From positions 2,229,999 to 2,293,998 of the forward strand of contig OX638343.1 of assembly GCA_951813075.1 (NCBI GenBank): a stretch of 64,000 bases of DNA, written 5' to 3'. Shown piece by piece: positions 1-11,117 of this stretch. Source of the DNA: Arenicellales bacterium (lineage in GTDB: Bacteria > Pseudomonadota > Gammaproteobacteria > Arenicellales > JAJDZL01). The translations under genes and the position numbers were made by a program. The notes under the pieces are model-generated. The model did not search any database and was not told where the DNA came from. It worked only from the letters and a program-made list of their open reading frames with translations. How positions within the stretch are numbered: the stretch's first letter is position 1; each line of letters opens with the position of its first letter.

Positions 1-467
1 CTATAGACCTGAATGCCGGTATCCTTGGGTTTCATGGTTTCCGGATCCAGCAGGTAGAATTCCAATTCAGCACCGATCAGAACCGCCAGATTCATTGATT
101 CCGCGCGCTTGATTTGATCGATGAGCGCACCACGCGGATCAATTGGTACCGGTTTGTGATCCATACCCTCCAAATAGCCCAAACAAATTGCAAGTCCGGG
201 TTCCCAAGGTGTCGAAACCGGTTGCGAAAGTGGAAACATGTGCATGTCGGGATATCCGTTGTCAAAATTCACGTAGGGTGTATCCCAGACATCGCTGGTC
301 ATGTCCAGTGCCAGCAGGGCGATAGAGAGTGCATTTCCATTCTTGCAGACATTCGGCCAGTTGCTGGCGGGAATTCGCTTGCCGCGCATGATGCCGTTGA
401 GATCGCCGGCTCCCATAGCAACTGTGTGTGTGCCTTCCGGTAGTGTTTCAACATTCTTATCTGTCAT
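1..467 (-). CDS. Glutamine synthetase family protein, N-terminal part (runs off window)
   Basis: This reverse-strand frame opens with ATG at 467 and stays open for 155 codons to the window edge, so the C-terminal half is missing. The translation has the N-terminal features of the PuuA/GlnA3-like branch of glutamine synthetases: an early D-L-N-G-I-M-R-G-K-R segment and, near residue 140, G-A-E-L-E-F-Y-L, where the two acidic residues of E-x-E are metal ligands in the family. Such enzymes gamma-glutamylate amines at the cost of ATP. It is divergent from a sarcosine-oxidase-like flavoenzyme at 724, and a palindrome lies between them, which suggests a co-regulated amine or methylated amino acid pathway. 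Family assignment is firm; the substrate is unknown. Confidence 0.8.
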   Translation of the reverse strand, partial: MTDKNVETLPEGTHTVAMGAGDLNGIMRGKRIPASNWPNVCKNGNALSIALLALDMTSDVWDTPYVNFDNGYPDMHMFPLSQPVSTPWEPGLAICLGYLEGMDHKPVPIDPRGALIDQIKRAESMNLAVLIGAELEFYLLDPETMKPKDTGIQVY

Positions 468-514
468 ACCGTTCTTCTTACCGATTGAATACTGGTCGTT
501 GACGCAAATTGTGA

Positions 515-530
515 ATACTGTATACAGTAT
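515..530. promoter_or_regulatory. Perfect 16-bp palindrome, probable repressor operator
   Basis: The sequence atactgtatacagtat is its own reverse complement. It overlaps a second inverted repeat, gtata-cgc-tatac at 527-539. It lies 48 bp before the ATG of the glutamine-synthetase-family gene and about 190 bp before the flavoenzyme gene, in their shared promoter region. TGTATACA-type cores are known for GntR-family regulators; no regulator gene is visible here, so the protein is inference. Confidence 0.55.
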
Positions 531-723
531 ACGCTATACTAAGTCAAGTTTGGCTAGTGCGAATTGAGTCCGTTCGTAATCTAAAATAGTTTGAATGATC
601 ACGTAAAAATTTTGAGTTTATTCAATGGGATGATTGTTGAGTCAAAAAGCAGTAATTTTCTGACTTGACGTAAAAGTTAGAAGTGATTGATTGAGGTACG
701 CTGATCCATCGGGTTTTGAAAGG

Positions 724-1866
724 ATGAAAGGTAGTGAGATTGTAGTAGTCGGCGCGGGTATTGCCGGTGTGATGAGTGCTTTGAGCCTGCAGCAAAAGGG
801 GTATCGTGTTGCACTGATCGATCGATGGGAGCCCGGACATCCCCGAGCTTCATCGACTGACTACAATCGACTGTTTCGCAATATTCACGGGGCGGATCGC
901 ATGTACACACTGTGGGCGAGACAGTCCAGATTGCGTTGGATGGAACTGCAGGCAGAACTGAATTGTGTGCTCTATGTCGAATGCGGCGCGTTGGTGATCG
1001 CAACGCAACGTCATTCGGATTGGGAAGATGCGACATTCGCCACATTTGATGACTTGGGTGTACCCTATTTCAAATATGACGTTGATGAGTTATCAGTTCG
1101 ATTTCCGCAATTCAAATTTGACAATGTCGCTTACGGGCTTTACGAGCCGGAAGCGGGTGCCTTGATGGCGCATCGAGCGATTATCGAGTCGACAAAAAAG
1201 TTTGTTCGAGAGGGAGGTAGTGTTCATCGCCATCACGTTCGGACTGACGAACACGAAAGATTGCACCTTGATGGGAAACCCTTGGAAGCTGATCTAGTCG
1301 TTGTCAGCGCAGGTCCTTGGCTTGGAAGCATGTACCCGAGAACAATAGCGCCGATTCTGGATATCGTTCGACAGAATATTATCTATACATCGACACCTAA
1401 TGCAGACACTACATACGACGGCACCGGCATGCCATGCTGGATCGATCATGGCCATTCAGCTTATGGCGCACCATCAATTGAGGGTAGCGGTGTCAAGGCG
1501 GCAATTGCTTGGACTGAGGCTATCATCGATCTGGACAATGATGAACGAATTGTCGATCAGGCTACATTCACGCGAACCCGACAATATCTTCGAAATCGCC
1601 TACCAGGGTTGGCCAGAGAAAGAGCTGTCGACCAAAAAGCATGTCAAATTGCCATGACACCGGACACACATTTCATTATTGACCACCATCCACAACATGA
1701 AAATGTTGTGATAGTGGGCGGATGTTCGGGACATTTATTCAAGCACGGTCCGGTACTGGGTGATTTTGTAGCAGGTGTGGGTCTGCGGGAATTTGGAACC
1801 GCCGAGCGATTCAAGATAAATTCGAGATTGCGACTGTCGTCGGAGGATTCACCATCGGGACGATAG
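724..1866 (+). CDS. FAD-dependent oxidoreductase, monomeric sarcosine oxidase-like (DAO family)
   Basis: A 380-residue enzyme with an N-terminal FAD-binding motif V-V-V-G-A-G-I-A-G at residues 6-14. Cys307, in the segment A-C-Q-I-A-M-T-P-D-T-H-F-I-I-D, corresponds to the cysteine that carries covalent FAD in monomeric sarcosine oxidase, and the following G-G-C-S-G-H-L-F-K matches that family's C-terminal flavin-binding stretch. It should oxidise a secondary amine such as sarcosine, pipecolate or a related N-methyl amino acid, giving imine and peroxide. The frame also allows a TTG start at 691; I prefer ATG 724 because it puts the FAD motif at the usual distance from the N terminus, although the AGG just before it is badly spaced. 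The exact substrate cannot be read. Confidence 0.82.
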   Translation: MKGSEIVVVGAGIAGVMSALSLQQKGYRVALIDRWEPGHPRASSTDYNRLFRNIHGADRMYTLWARQSRLRWMELQAELNCVLYVECGALVIATQRHSDWEDATFATFDDLGVPYFKYDVDELSVRFPQFKFDNVAYGLYEPEAGALMAHRAIIESTKKFVREGGSVHRHHVRTDEHERLHLDGKPLEADLVVVSAGPWLGSMYPRTIAPILDIVRQNIIYTSTPNADTTYDGTGMPCWIDHGHSAYGAPSIEGSGVKAAIAWTEAIIDLDNDERIVDQATFTRTRQYLRNRLPGLARERAVDQKACQIAMTPDTHFIIDHHPQHENVVIVGGCSGHLFKHGPVLGDFVAGVGLREFGTAERFKINSRLRLSSEDSPSGR

Positions 1867-1880
1867 TGGAACAGATAAGA

Positions 1881-1897
1881 GTGCGATAAAGTCGCAC
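1881..1897 (+). terminator. Weak hairpin after the flavoenzyme gene
   Basis: gtgcga and tcgcac pair around a five-base loop, 14 bp after the stop codon. Only a short ctgttt follows, so termination is uncertain. Confidence 0.3.
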
Positions 1898-2050
1898 CTG
1901 TTTGAAGGGCAACTTCGCATGGAAGGCTTGATTCAAATTTGCATAAAATTGATGCACATATAAATTTACAGACGGTAATTTCATGTTGAGTTGTGAATTC
2001 GAAGTGATTGGGGTGATGGAAAATTATAAAAATCAGGAGGTTGATCGAAG

Positions 2051-3451
2051 ATGAATCAGTTGAATGACAATCGGGGTTTAGCGATGACAATCGCAAATCA
2101 AACAGCATTGGATCTTTTTGAATCCGCGCTTTCTCAGATGCTTTCCTATACAGGTGATCCGGTCGACACGATAGAGAAGGCCATTGCCGAAGATCCAGAG
2201 TTTGTTCTGGGCCACTGTTTGCGCGCACATGCCGGGGGTGTAATGGCGGACGCGGCGTTTTGTGATCACGTGCGGGAATCTGTAATCAACGCTGAGGCAC
2301 TAGCGGGCAAAGCCAATGATCGCGAGCAAAAGCATATTGCAGCAGCTCGTAATTGGCTTGAAGGGAATTTTAATCAGGCGACCGACATCCTGGAATCTGT
2401 ATTGGTGGACTACCCGAGAGACACGCTGGCTTTGCAGATTTCCCATCTTTTCGATTTTTACCGCGGCGATTCACATAATCTTCGTGATCGGATTGCCCGG
2501 GTATTACCGCAGTACTCCGATGATAGCGCTGAGTATGGCTACGCGCTTGGAATGTATGCGTTTGGATTGGAAGAATGCAACGAATATTCAATCGCCGAAG
2601 AAACCGGTAAGAAGGCAGTTGAAATGAACGCTGGCGATGTGTGGGCGATACATGCAGTGGCGCATGTAATGGAAATGCAGGGCAGACAGGATGATGGTAT
2701 TGACTGGTATGAATCACGTTTGAATGATTGGTCTGTAGACAATGGGTTCGCAGTTCACAACTGGTGGCATCTTGCACTCTACTATCTTGACCTTCGGCGG
2801 TTCGACAAGGTATTGGAGATTTACGACAACTCAATTTTCGATGGCACTGTCGCGTTGGAGATGCTGGATGCCAGCGCATTGCTTTGGCGATTGCATCTGA
2901 TGGAAATAGACACCGGCGATCGCTGGGATGTATTGAGTGACAAGTGGGCTGAGACCGTAGATCAGGCGGGTTACTATTGCTTCAACGATGTGCATGCCGT
3001 ATTGGCATTTGTTGGAAGCGGCAAGTTTGACTTAGCTGACAAGATGATCAAACAGCTGAAAAGTGGTGCGTCGAGTTCCAACGATTCCGGTAGTATGATT
3101 CGTAATGTCGGCTTGCCGGTTGGTGAGGCAGTGGTTAAATTTGGCCAATGTGACTATAGCGGTTGTGCAGACCTGCTTTCCGGCGTTCGCTATACGGCCA
3201 ATCAGTTCGGTGGCAGTCATGCGCAACGAGATGTTATCTCGCAGACGCTGATTGAAGCTGCTGTTCGATCTGGTCGGCTGAATTATGCCCGCGCACTTCT
3301 ATCGGAGCGGGCTGCCAAAAAGTCGACGAGTCCTATTACCTGGCAGAAAACAGCGAATGTTTTGGAGCAACTTCAGTGTGATGATGAAGCGGAACGTGCG
3401 AAACGGAAGGCACAATCGTTGCTTGCTGCATCAAAAATGTCGGCACATTGA
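2051..3451 (+). CDS. Tetratricopeptide repeat protein, TTC38-like
   Basis: A 466-residue soluble protein with no signal peptide. It is largely alpha-helical with degenerate TPR units and resembles the TTC38 family: long helical pairs, a conserved W-A-I-H-A-V-A-H-V-M-E-M stretch near residue 200, and H-N-W-W-H-L-A-L-Y about 40 residues later. Members of this family have no established enzymatic role in bacteria. An excellent Shine-Dalgarno (aggagg at 2035-2040) sits 10 bp before ATG 2051 and supports this start over the internal ATG at 2084. It follows the flavoenzyme gene on the same strand after 184 bp and a weak hairpin, so it may be a separate transcription unit. Function unknown. Confidence 0.75.
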   Translation: MNQLNDNRGLAMTIANQTALDLFESALSQMLSYTGDPVDTIEKAIAEDPEFVLGHCLRAHAGGVMADAAFCDHVRESVINAEALAGKANDREQKHIAAARNWLEGNFNQATDILESVLVDYPRDTLALQISHLFDFYRGDSHNLRDRIARVLPQYSDDSAEYGYALGMYAFGLEECNEYSIAEETGKKAVEMNAGDVWAIHAVAHVMEMQGRQDDGIDWYESRLNDWSVDNGFAVHNWWHLALYYLDLRRFDKVLEIYDNSIFDGTVALEMLDASALLWRLHLMEIDTGDRWDVLSDKWAETVDQAGYYCFNDVHAVLAFVGSGKFDLADKMIKQLKSGASSSNDSGSMIRNVGLPVGEAVVKFGQCDYSGCADLLSGVRYTANQFGGSHAQRDVISQTLIEAAVRSGRLNYARALLSERAAKKSTSPITWQKTANVLEQLQCDDEAERAKRKAQSLLAASKMSAH

Positions 3452-3989
3452 ATAGCGGTTTCCGTGAAGCGGTCCGAGTTAAGCGATATGTCTCATTGGG
3501 GTAGAAAGTTTGAACTATCCCCTAGTCAGAACTCGACGGCTTGAGGCAGTCGCGACTCTTCTGAGCAGATCATTGCCGTGAGCAGGGAACTGAAGTGGAT
3601 TCTAGTTGGTGGTAAAACAGAAACAGTCATTGGCAGATTAGTTGGGATGATGTTCCACAAATAAAGCGTTTGACCGACCTCATCTGGTGTCAGATCGTGG
3701 GAGTTCATGCCGGAATCTGTTGAGCGGTTGCCACTGCCACCTCAAGACGTCTAGAACTTCAAACTCGTGTATAGGCGATGGTAATATTTAGCAATACGGT
3801 AGATTACAAATTCGTACCAGAAGATCGCCTCTATGTATATCGATCTGGCAGGAAGCATCAATAACAACAATGCTATGCGACACTGTATCGTCGGACCATT
3901 GATTCGTGCTTCGATGACTTATATACCTACGCCGCAACAATGGAACAAATAGGATGAGTTAATCAATGATCTACCACCCACAAATTCCG
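3452..3989. other. Intergenic region, no convincing gene
   Basis: About 540 bp between the TPR gene and the groEL terminator. The only open frame, about 60 codons on the reverse strand at 3526-3708, has no ribosome binding site and no recognisable product. Nothing else stands out. Confidence 0.5.
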
Positions 3990-3996
3990 AAAAAAA

Positions 3997-4024
3997 AAGC
4001 CCTGCACAAAGGCAGGGCTTTTTT
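3997..4024 (-). terminator. Strong bidirectional rho-independent terminator of groESL
   Basis: aagccctgc pairs perfectly with gcagggctt around the loop acaaag. There is an A-run before it and a T-run after it, so it can end transcription on either strand. It lies 19 bp beyond the groEL stop codon. Confidence 0.92.
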
Positions 4025-4043
4025 GATATCAGGAACGGATTGA

Positions 4044-5681
<1,638 letters not shown>

Positions 5682-5714
5682 TTACTCCAAATTTACTTAT
5701 TGCAGTTAGATGGT

Positions 5715-6008
5715 TTACTCTATTACCGCCATGATGTCGTCTTCACGCATCATGAGGACTTCCTCGCCGTCTTGTCTGAACTCGGTACCGGCATACTTGC
5801 CAAACAGTACCTTGTCACCAACTTTGACGTCGAGAGGACGAACACTCCCGTCATCCTGAATCTTGCCATTGCCAACAGCAAGGACTTCACCCTGCATGGG
5901 CTTTTCAGCCGCAGTATCGGGAATTACGATACCGCCAGGGCTTCTACGCTCGTCTTCGACCCTGCGAATGACTACGCGATCATGAAGTGGACGAATTTTC
6001 ACGTACAA
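5715..6008 (-). CDS. groES: Co-chaperonin GroES (10 kDa)
   Basis: A 97-residue co-chaperonin of normal length, beginning [15 protein letters not shown], with the mobile-loop stretch S-P-G-G-I-V-I-P-D that contacts GroEL and the terminal K-Y-A-G-T-E-F / D-D-I-M-A-V-I-E. It caps the GroEL ring during ATP-driven folding. It is the first gene of the groESL operon; the start lies about 170 bp downstream of the CIRCE element, leaving a long 5-prime leader. Confidence 0.98.
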   Translation of the reverse strand: MYVKIRPLHDRVVIRRVEDERRSPGGIVIPDTAAEKPMQGEVLAVGNGKIQDDGSVRPLDVKVGDKVLFGKYAGTEFRQDGEEVLMMREDDIMAVIE

Positions 6009-6177
6009 CCTCCCAGTTAAGGATTTAATAATTAAACAGTTAAACTTTTAAACTTTTTGCGCCAAGTATTCGACGCGCAGTTCAAATTATTTCGGAACAA
6101 ATTAGATCAATAAATCAACCGGTTAATCAGTCAACTTGGAAGATTGCGAATTTGTTCCGATATAAAATCAAGGATTG

Positions 6178-6204
6178 TTAGCACTCACCTTGATCGAGTG
6201 CTAG
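6178..6204 (-). promoter_or_regulatory. CIRCE element (HrcA operator)
   Basis: TTAGCACTC, nine bases, then GAGTGCTAG: the classic CIRCE inverted repeat with one mismatch to the consensus right arm (GAGTGCTAA). It overlaps the expected transcription start of groESL, where HrcA would block RNA polymerase under non-stress conditions. hrcA itself is not in the window. Confidence 0.93.
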
Positions 6205-6207
6205 CAA

Positions 6208-6235
6208 ATTATAAGGACTAAATTATCAATGTCAA
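6208..6235 (-). promoter_or_regulatory. Sigma-70 promoter of groESL
   Basis: On the reverse strand, TTGACA (6235-6230) and TATAAT (6213-6208) are separated by 16 bp, both perfect consensus. The CIRCE element begins four bases downstream of the -10 box. No sigma-32-type box is obvious, so control seems to be through HrcA. Confidence 0.85.
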
Positions 6236-6707
6236 TGTTTATTGTCAAAAAATTCATATCACTTAAGAAATCGAATCACTACAAAGCGAATTCAAGGCAG
6301 CCACCCCTTGATCTCACAGTTGACAGTCAGACCCACTTCGCTCAGCGCTGAGACGGCGTTACCTGTAGACAATTTTTAGTACCTCGCAAATTACAGCGGA
6401 AAGCTGTTCTGTGGTATTCGTAGCCGCGCATTTATTGTCTGTAGTGACATGTGGACGCGATCCGCCGAGCAAACCTTTGGGGAAAACCTGAGTAGGTGTC
6501 GAAACAGGGCTCAGTCAAGTTCGCGTTTCAGCAAGATCCGGGCGAGTGCGCGCTTTTCCATATTGCCGAACAGCGGTCAACCAAAATTGGGGGAATTGCT
6601 CCGTAACTGTTGGGGAAAATTAAAACGTTACCTACAGCGAGCACACGTATCAGGAAATTGAATTACTCCTGATAATCTGAAATTCATCATATATTCAGTA
6701 ATGACAT
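6236..6707. other. Intergenic region, no convincing gene
   Basis: About 470 bp. A 70-codon open frame at 6449-6661 on the forward strand has no ribosome binding site and an arginine- and serine-rich product of no recognisable family; I regard it as chance. Confidence 0.45.
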
Positions 6708-7511
6708 TCATTTCTCAATCATCTTGTGAAACGCTTCGATGGTTGCGGATTGCAGTGACCGACCCAAGCCGTGCCCCGCACCGGCTACTTCAACGTGAAC
6801 CGCTTGCATTTCACGTTTGAGTGCTGCTTTGACATACTGTTTCGCCAAACGAGGAAAGGTGTTGCGATCTTTGCTGCCTGTAATCGTGACAATTTGTACA
6901 TCCAAGCGAGCCTTTTTCAACCATTTGTGTGGAGATTGAGCGCCGGCCAGATTCCTTCTGTTTCTTTCGCGTCTCCATCTGGGCACGTCGCAAGGACACG
7001 ATATCAGCATCACACCATCTGTCAGATTCGGCTGTGATCCCAGCAGTACCCCTGCAATCACTGCGCCGCCCGAGTGTCCTACCAGTATCAGCCGTTCAGC
7101 TTGATGATGTGTCTTAAGTCGGGAGATAGCCGACCCAATACTATTGATCTCCTTCAATCCATATACAACTCTCCGATATTTGTATTGATCGCGTGTAGGC
7201 ACCCCACTGGACTCTCTACCGTAAGCGGGGTAGCCAGGTCTTGCCATCCCGACTGCTGTTACAGTCGGTCCGGCAAAGAGTTTGGCGAACTGAAACGCAT
7301 AGTCGACCGGTCCGCCGCGGGATGTATCGCCGTGCAAAACCACCACCAGCGTTTCAGTGCGTTCTGCAGCCACCGTGGTTTCGATTACAAGGCAGTGAGA
7401 GTCACCTTGTACCAAGGTCATATTATCTGGGGCTTCGCAAGTTGAGGCGACACTAAGTTTGCAGAATGAAAGTCCCAGAACTCCGATAAGCCAAAGTGAC
7501 TTTTTCATCAA
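6708..7511 (-). CDS. Secreted alpha/beta hydrolase
   Basis: A 267-residue protein with a cleavable signal peptide (M-M-K-K start, hydrophobic core, probable cleavage after S-V-A-S near residue 23). The mature part is an alpha/beta hydrolase: oxyanion region V-V-V-L-H-G-D at 56-62, nucleophile elbow G-H-S-G-G with Ser147, and probable acid and base in G-S-K-D-R (about 215) and G-A-G-H-G-L-G (about 249). It should act in the periplasm as an esterase, peptidase or lipase; the substrate is not evident. Several Cys (C25, C40, C173, C175) could form disulfides. It stands alone, well separated from its neighbours. Confidence 0.8.
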   Translation of the reverse strand: MMKKSLWLIGVLGLSFCKLSVASTCEAPDNMTLVQGDSHCLVIETTVAAERTETLVVVLHGDTSRGGPVDYAFQFAKLFAGPTVTAVGMARPGYPAYGRESSGVPTRDQYKYRRVVYGLKEINSIGSAISRLKTHHQAERLILVGHSGGAVIAGVLLGSQPNLTDGVMLISCPCDVPRWRRERNRRNLAGAQSPHKWLKKARLDVQIVTITGSKDRNTFPRLAKQYVKAALKREMQAVHVEVAGAGHGLGRSLQSATIEAFHKMIEK

Positions 7512-7832
7512 TCAACTCCTACCACAAAGATTTGCGATTGTAAGAAAGAAGTATACCAGTGCAGTGGCGATAATGGTAAGTTCGCGTTAGTTCCTTGCCG
7601 ATCAGAACTTGTGCAGAGTGCAACATGATTTCTCACAGCCCAGGTTATGAATCTGCCAGTTCAGGATTCCCATAAATTAAAAGCTGTCGTGTCCGGTTTT
7701 CGCTTATGTCCAAGATAGATGTAAGACAAAGCCGTTGAAGTCATGAAATGTATTCCATTGGTATCGATTCAGATTCCCGTTCCGTTAAAACTGAGAATTG
7801 TGATATTTGATCGAGCTTTTTACAAACGCCAT
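7512..7832. other. Intergenic region, nothing recognised
   Basis: About 320 bp between two leftward genes. I see no gene, no strong hairpin and no repeat. Confidence 0.4.
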
Positions 7833-9191
7833 TCATGCTACCGATGGAAGTCCGGCCAGTGCCATCGCAACCTCTTCGCTGGAATATGCCTGATCGTGTA
7901 TGTTTCCGGAAAAGTAGTCAGTGTATGCCTGCATGTCGAAATACCCATGACCGCACAGATTGAAAAGAATTGTCCGCTCGCTACCTTCTTCCTTGCACCG
8001 ATTGGCTTCATCAATCGCTGCTGCAACAGCATGATTGGCCTCCGGTGCCGGTAAAATACCCTCACTCCTGGCAAACTCGATTCCGGCGCTGAAAGTCTTT
8101 AACTGCGTATACGCGCGAGGCCGGACAAATCCGAGCTCGGTTACCAGACTGACCAATGGTGCCATTCCATGATATCGCAGACCACCTGCGTGAAATCCGG
8201 GAGGGACAAATTTTGACCCCAGCGTATGCATCTTAACCAAAGGCGTAAGATTTCCAGTGTCTCCGAAATCATATGCATATCTGCCTTTTGTCAATGAAGG
8301 ACAATTTTCAGGTTCAACTGCAATGATATCGACCTGCTTGCCACCTCGGAACTGTTCGCCGAGAAATGGAAATACAAGTCCTGCAAAATTGCTGCCACCA
8401 CCTGTGCAGCCGATCACAATATCAGGATAATCATCAGCCATGTCAAACTGTTTCAGTGCTTCCTGACCGACAATTGTCTGATGCATCAGAACATGGTTGA
8501 GCACGCTGCCTAGCGCGTATTTCGTATCGTCCCTTTGGGCGGCCGATTCAACCGCCTCACTGATTGCGATGCCGAGGCTGCCCGTGCTATCCGGGTCTTG
8601 CTCCAGAATCGCCCGACCAGAGTTGGTTTGGTTACTGGGACTCGCAACACAAGTTGCGCCAAAGCTCTCCATGAATGCCCGCCGGTAAGGCTTCTGGTCA
8701 TAACTGACACGCACCATGTAGACTTCTATCTCCAATCCAAAGAAAGAACCTGCCAATGACAACGCTGAACCCCACTGTCCTGCACCTGTCTCGGTCGATA
8801 TGCGTTTAACACCCTCATTTTTTGAGTAAAAAGCTTGCGCAATTGCAGTATTCGGCTTGTGCGACCCGGCTGGACTAACTCCCTCGTATTTGTAGTAAAT
8901 TTTTGCCGGAGTGCCGAGTGCCTTTTCCAATCTTCGTGCGCGATAAAGAGGACTAGGGCGCCACTGTACAAGAATATCCCTGACAGGTTCGGGGATTTCA
9001 ATATAGCGTTCGGTGGATACTTCCTGCATGATGATTCCCATCGGAAAAAGCGGTGCTAGATCATCTGGCCCAACAGGTTGTCCGGTACCAGGATGAAGCA
9101 CTGGATGGGGAGGCTGCGGAAGGTCAGCTGCAATGTTGTACCAGAATTTAGGAACTTCACTTTCGGGAAGTTGATATTTGATTGTCTCCAT
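7833..9191 (-). CDS. Tryptophan synthase beta-like, TrpB2 type
   Basis: A 452-residue fold-type II PLP enzyme. The length and N-terminal extension are typical of TrpB2, about 50 residues longer than classical TrpB1. Lys112 in A-G-S-H-K-P-N-T is the Schiff-base lysine, and G-C-T-G-G-G-S-N-F-A is the phosphate-binding loop. TrpB2 proteins make tryptophan from indole and serine, or recycle indole, without a tight TrpA complex. The start is supported by an excellent Shine-Dalgarno (gaggagg) on the reverse strand. No trp genes are adjacent, so indole salvage is more likely than the main pathway; that is inference. Confidence 0.9.
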   Translation of the reverse strand: METIKYQLPESEVPKFWYNIAADLPQPPHPVLHPGTGQPVGPDDLAPLFPMGIIMQEVSTERYIEIPEPVRDILVQWRPSPLYRARRLEKALGTPAKIYYKYEGVSPAGSHKPNTAIAQAFYSKNEGVKRISTETGAGQWGSALSLAGSFFGLEIEVYMVRVSYDQKPYRRAFMESFGATCVASPSNQTNSGRAILEQDPDSTGSLGIAISEAVESAAQRDDTKYALGSVLNHVLMHQTIVGQEALKQFDMADDYPDIVIGCTGGGSNFAGLVFPFLGEQFRGGKQVDIIAVEPENCPSLTKGRYAYDFGDTGNLTPLVKMHTLGSKFVPPGFHAGGLRYHGMAPLVSLVTELGFVRPRAYTQLKTFSAGIEFARSEGILPAPEANHAVAAAIDEANRCKEEGSERTILFNLCGHGYFDMQAYTDYFSGNIHDQAYSSEEVAMALAGLPSVA

Positions 9192-9747
9192 GCAATCCTC
9201 CTCTAGTTGCGATTGGTATGACTTGTCGGATGTTATGTCGTTGTGAAATTATTCATGACAACGCGGGGACAGTAGTAAGTCCGGGTCCTTGATAATTTTA
9301 GAATAAATTAGTCTACGAAATTTCCGCTTGGATATCAGTTTTGCTCCTATCAGAAACGAAACAACTCAAGTGATCTCGAATTCCGTGATAGGTGTAACAT
9401 CAGATAAATTTATCGATTATCGACACTAATCTTTTCAAATTCAAACACATATCTTAAAAAAACAGTTTCAATAATCCAATATTATTGGTGCGAATACCAA
9501 TTCCAATTCAAGCATAGTGACCCGCTTTTCTGTAGAATTTCGAGATAGACATATTTAATTCCATTTGAGTCCTAAGTGCCCGTATGAACTTCCCACTGTA
9601 GCCTCATGAATCCCAACATTTCCATCATTTTTCATGTGATTTGCGGCCCAATCTCCCGCCGAGTTCCTCACCGAGAAAATCACACTAAATTTCATGCGTG
9701 TTCGACTCTGCATAATTTCATTTAGTTTTAAATGCTTCATTTCTTAC
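9192..9747. other. AT-rich intergenic region with one doubtful short frame
   Basis: About 550 bp. A 61-codon reverse-strand frame at 9555-9740 starts eight bases from the palindrome at 9748 and could be a short partner transcribed away from the ATPase gene. I find no domain and no good ribosome binding site in it. Nothing else is evident. Confidence 0.35.
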
Positions 9748-9772
9748 AATCTGGGAATATAATTCCCAGATT
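9748..9772 (+). promoter_or_regulatory. Palindromic operator with embedded -10 box
   Basis: aatctgggaat and attcccagatt are perfect inverted arms around a three-base centre. A consensus TATAAT occupies 9758-9763, exactly at the centre of symmetry. The ATG of the ATPase gene is at 9776, so a transcript starting 7-12 bases after this box would be nearly leaderless. A dimeric regulator bound here would block the promoter. Confidence 0.65.
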
Positions 9773-9775
9773 ACA

Positions 9776-10960
9776 ATGATAATTTCTCGACTGTTACAAA
9801 ATCGGATTATAAAAGCACTGGCAACCGTACCAGTCATCGCTATTTTGGGGCCGAGACAAGTCGGTAAAACAACGCTCGCACACGAAATTGCAAGCCGATA
9901 TCTGGAAAAGGAATCGTTTTACTTGGATTTGGAACGTGATTCCGATCTCGTTAAACTTGCTGAGCCAGAAGATTATCTTGCTGGTTTCAACAACAAACTG
10001 CTGATCATAGACGAGGTGCAAAGAAAAACCGACCTTTTTACTACCTTGCGCAGCCTGATTGACGAGAGAAAACGAAATGGGGAAACAGGGGGCCATTTCA
10101 TTTTACTGGGTTCGGCATCCAGAGATTTGATTCAGCAATCAACTGAATCATTGGCAGGACGAATACAGTATGTGGAACTGAGTCCCTTTTCAATTCCCGA
10201 AATTTATCAGTTTGACTCGCAACAGTTTTTTCTTGACAAACTCTGGTTAAGAGGTGGCTTCCCTGTCAGCTATTTGGCACAGGACAATGATGAAAGCTGG
10301 AATTGGCGAACAAATTTCATCGCTTCCTATGTTGAACGTGATATTCCATTGATGGGTCCGAGAGTTTCAAGTGCCAGAATGCGACGTATTTGGAGTATGC
10401 TCGCTCATTTGAATGGTCAGCAAGTTAACCTCTCGAGCTTGGGCAAAAGCCTTGAGGTCGACCATAAAACCATTCGTTCCTATATCGATCTGCTCTCGGA
10501 TTTTTACATGGTCAGGCAACTGCCTCCCTGGTCGGGGAATACCAAAAAGCGCTTGGTTAAATCGCCAAAGGTATATCTGCGTGACAGCGGCATTCTTCAT
10601 CGTCTGTTGAATATTTCGAACACAGAAACATTGCTGGGGCACCCTGGTCTTGGAGCGAGTTGGGAGGGATTCGTTGTAGAAAATATTGTTACGAATATGC
10701 CGGACACATGGCAGTTTAGTTACTACAGAACTTCCACTGGAACGGAAATTGATCTGGTAATGGAAGGTCCTGGAAATTCAACCGTTGCTGTTGAAATCAA
10801 ACGCTCATCTTCACCCAGAGTTTCCGCGGAGTTTCACTCGGCTTGCATAGATATCAAGGCAACCCGAAAAGTTGTGATTTTCTCTGGAATCGATAAATTT
10901 TCAATGAGTAAAGACACAGAAGCCATCGGGCTTACTCGATTTCTATCCGATTTTGTTTAA
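9776..10960 (+). CDS. AAA_14 / DUF4143 family ATPase
   Basis: A 394-residue protein. The N-terminal AAA domain has Walker A G-P-R-Q-V-G-K-T-T (residues 26-34) and Walker B L-L-I-I-D-E-V-Q (about 74-81). The C-terminal DUF4143 domain ends with a PD-(D/E)XK-like core, G-T-E-I-D-L-V-M followed by V-A-V-E-I-K-R-S. These proteins are common in accessory regions of bacteria and archaea and occur in many copies in some genomes; their biological role is not established. No Shine-Dalgarno precedes the ATG, which abuts a palindromic promoter, so leaderless translation is likely. A second, longer family member lies at 39382-41085 in this window. Confidence 0.85.
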   Translation: MIISRLLQNRIIKALATVPVIAILGPRQVGKTTLAHEIASRYLEKESFYLDLERDSDLVKLAEPEDYLAGFNNKLLIIDEVQRKTDLFTTLRSLIDERKRNGETGGHFILLGSASRDLIQQSTESLAGRIQYVELSPFSIPEIYQFDSQQFFLDKLWLRGGFPVSYLAQDNDESWNWRTNFIASYVERDIPLMGPRVSSARMRRIWSMLAHLNGQQVNLSSLGKSLEVDHKTIRSYIDLLSDFYMVRQLPPWSGNTKKRLVKSPKVYLRDSGILHRLLNISNTETLLGHPGLGASWEGFVVENIVTNMPDTWQFSYYRTSTGTEIDLVMEGPGNSTVAVEIKRSSSPRVSAEFHSACIDIKATRKVVIFSGIDKFSMSKDTEAIGLTRFLSDFV

Positions 10961-11117
10961 ATGGTGTTTGGCAGAAATCCGAAAAATAGTAATATTAATG
11001 AATATAAACAATGATATAGGGTGGATTATCGGGACTGAATAAATTCCGAATCAAGGCCAAAATCCGCCCAAACACCCCCGAAAAACTCCATTTTGGCAAA
11101 ATCTTCAGGCAAACACC

